From Microbacterium hydrocarbonoxydans (GTDB taxonomy: Bacteria; Actinomycetota; Actinomycetes; Actinomycetales; Microbacteriaceae), in the NCBI RefSeq assembly GCF_904831005.1, contig NZ_LR882982.1:434001-498000 (forward strand): a stretch of DNA of 64,000 bases, given 5' to 3'. Numbering within the stretch: position 1 is the stretch's first letter; every line of letters starts with the position of its first letter. Positions 62,857 through 64,000 of the stretch are shown here, in pieces. Both the position numbers and the translations under genes were made by a program. The notes beneath the pieces were generated by a model. It searched no databases and had not been told where the DNA came from. It worked only from the letters and a program-made list of their open reading frames with translations.

Positions 62857-62868
62857 TGAATCGATTCA
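62857..62868. promoter_or_regulatory. Perfect 12-bp palindrome, probable LacI operator
   Basis: TGAATCGATTCA lies 49 bp before the ATPase start and 90 bp from the LacI start. It differs from the AAnnnnTT sites of the pectin genes, which fits a separate regulator. Confidence 0.65.
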
Positions 62869-62916
62869 GGTAAAGTTCATTCCGATCATCATCCCCCTCA
62901 ACGGAGAGGAAAGCCA

Positions 62917-64000
62917 GTGGTAGACGCAGCCTCCGCCCGCAGCGCTCCCCCCACCGCGCTCGAGCTGCATCGGGTCGTGAAGTCCTTCGGCCCCGTCGTC
63001 GCACTCCGCTCCGGCAGTCTGACGCTCCGCCCCGGCTCGATCCACGCCCTCATCGGCGAGAACGGCGCAGGCAAGTCCACGCTCGTGAAGATCATGGCCG
63101 GCCTGTACCGCCGCGACTCCGGCGACTTCCGCCTGCACGGCGACGAGGTCGACTTCACCAGTACGGCCCAATCGAAGGCTGCGGGCATCGCGGTCATCTA
63201 TCAGGAGCCGACGCTGTTCCCCGACCTCTCGGTCACCGAGAACATCTTCATGGGGCGTCAGCCCACCGGCGTCCTCGGACGCATCGACCGCAAGGCCATG
63301 CGCACCGAGGTCGACCAGATCTTCCGCCGACTGGGCGTGACGCTCGACCCCGACCGCATCACGGAGGGGCTGTCGATCGCCGACCAGCAGATCATCGAGA
63401 TCGCGAAGGCGATCTCCCTCGACGCCAGCGTGCTGATCATGGACGAGCCGACTGCCGCTCTCAGCGGCGTCGAGGTCGACCGGCTGTTCGCCGTCGCCCG
63501 GAGCCTGCGCGACGAAGGCCGCGCGATCCTCTTCATCTCCCACCGCTTCGACGAGGTGTTCGACCTGTGCGACACCGTCACGGTCATGCGAGACGGCGCC
63601 TACATCGACACCACCCCGATCGCCGAGACGACCGTCGACGAGCTGGTGCGTCAGATGGTCGGCCGCGATGTCACCGAGCTGTTCCCCAAGCAGCAGACGG
63701 TGGTCGGCGAGCCGCTGCTCGAGGTGACCGCGCTCACCCGCCCCGGCGTCTTCCACGACATCTCGTTCACGGTGCGCGCGGGTGAGATCGTCGCTCTCGC
63801 GGGCCTCGTCGGCGCAGGACGCTCTGAGGTCGCCCGCGCGGTCTTCGGAGTGGATCCGTACGACTCGGGGGAGGTGCGGATGCTCGGTGCCGCCGTCGCC
63901 CGCCGCAACCCGACCGCCGCGATGCGCAGCGGACTCGCACTCGTGCCCGAGGACCGCCGCAAGCAGGGCCTCGTGATCGACGCGGCGGTGGGCGGCAACA
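62917..64000 (+). CDS. CUT2-type sugar ABC transporter ATP-binding protein (3' truncated)
   Basis: GTG 62917 follows GGAGAGGAAA. The first 361 residues are in the window. The first ABC domain has Walker A GENGAGKST, the CUT2-type signature LSIADQQ and Walker B LIMDEPTAAL. The second domain begins near residue 260 with LVGAGRSEVARAVFG, the RbsA-type altered P-loop. It energises uptake of a monosaccharide such as ribose, xylose or rhamnose; rhamnose would fit the rhamnogalacturonan context but is a guess. Confidence 0.93.
   Translation, partial: MVDAASARSAPPTALELHRVVKSFGPVVALRSGSLTLRPGSIHALIGENGAGKSTLVKIMAGLYRRDSGDFRLHGDEVDFTSTAQSKAAGIAVIYQEPTLFPDLSVTENIFMGRQPTGVLGRIDRKAMRTEVDQIFRRLGVTLDPDRITEGLSIADQQIIEIAKAISLDASVLIMDEPTAALSGVEVDRLFAVARSLRDEGRAILFISHRFDEVFDLCDTVTVMRDGAYIDTTPIAETTVDELVRQMVGRDVTELFPKQQTVVGEPLLEVTALTRPGVFHDISFTVRAGEIVALAGLVGAGRSEVARAVFGVDPYDSGEVRMLGAAVARRNPTAAMRSGLALVPEDRRKQGLVIDAAVGGN

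Overview
The window reads as chromosome of a high-GC actinobacterium, most likely a Microbacterium-like member of the Microbacteriaceae. The grounds are the very GC-rich codon usage, many GTG starts with ATGA/GTGA overlaps, a tilS-hpt-ftsH-folE-folP-folB-folK block followed by DUF3180, two PH-domain proteins and DUF2520, a Glu-Asp-Phe tRNA cluster, and an LPXTG surface protein. The genus is inferred from gene order and style, not from a search.

Layout. 1-2245: end of a gluconate/idonate operon (SDR, idonate dehydrogenase, gluconokinase). 2309-5704: large cell-wall-anchored protein. 5728-6995: divergent HxlR regulator and NAD(P)-binding protein sharing a long inverted repeat. 7082-11959: a decayed integrative element at tRNA-Phe. 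A 117-bp direct repeat (3' part of the tRNA plus its terminator) flanks about 4.4 kb. That interval holds a two-gene cassette (DUF262 protein plus PIN-like nuclease), a frameshifted Pra-type plasmid activator and a small membrane protein; an integrase remnant lies just outside. 11917-12235: tRNA-Phe, -Asp and -Glu. 12447-15126: M23 peptidase, pyrophosphatase and a TMEM175-type channel. 15191-18450: LysR regulator divergent from an MHS transporter and a hydroxybutyrate-dehydrogenase-like SDR. 18488-32751: housekeeping block (tilS, hpt, ftsH, folate genes, PH proteins, DUF2520, DUF2207, lysS). 32787-41757: DUF4192, cardiolipin synthase, a lipoprotein, diacylglycerol kinase, serS, a HAD phosphatase, tRNA-Ser, an LCP protein and a TetR regulator.

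41812-62766 is a pectin/galacturonate locus. A minus-strand operon encodes a Gfo/Idh protein, a uronate-dehydrogenase-like protein, KDG dehydratase, an enolase-superfamily dehydratase/cycloisomerase and a semialdehyde dehydrogenase; this is an oxidative route from galacturonate to 2-oxoglutarate. A plus-strand operon encodes GH43, LacI, DUF6807 and a serine hydrolase. A second minus-strand operon encodes two LplB/LplC-type permeases, YesL, a solute-binding lipoprotein, a GH28 without signal peptide and a small membrane protein. Two more LacI genes, an M24-fold protein and a second Gfo/Idh protein follow. Short palindromes of LacI-operator type stand before these units, so the locus looks like one connected regulon. 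The window ends inside a CUT2 sugar-ABC ATPase (62917 onward) with its own LacI regulator and operator.

The most novel item is the DUF262/PIN cassette. Its DUF262 protein keeps the sensor motifs, but the C-terminal HNH (DUF1524-like) region looks inactivated, and the neighbour is a PIN-like nuclease with all acidic residues. This suggests a defence module in which the nuclease is supplied in trans.
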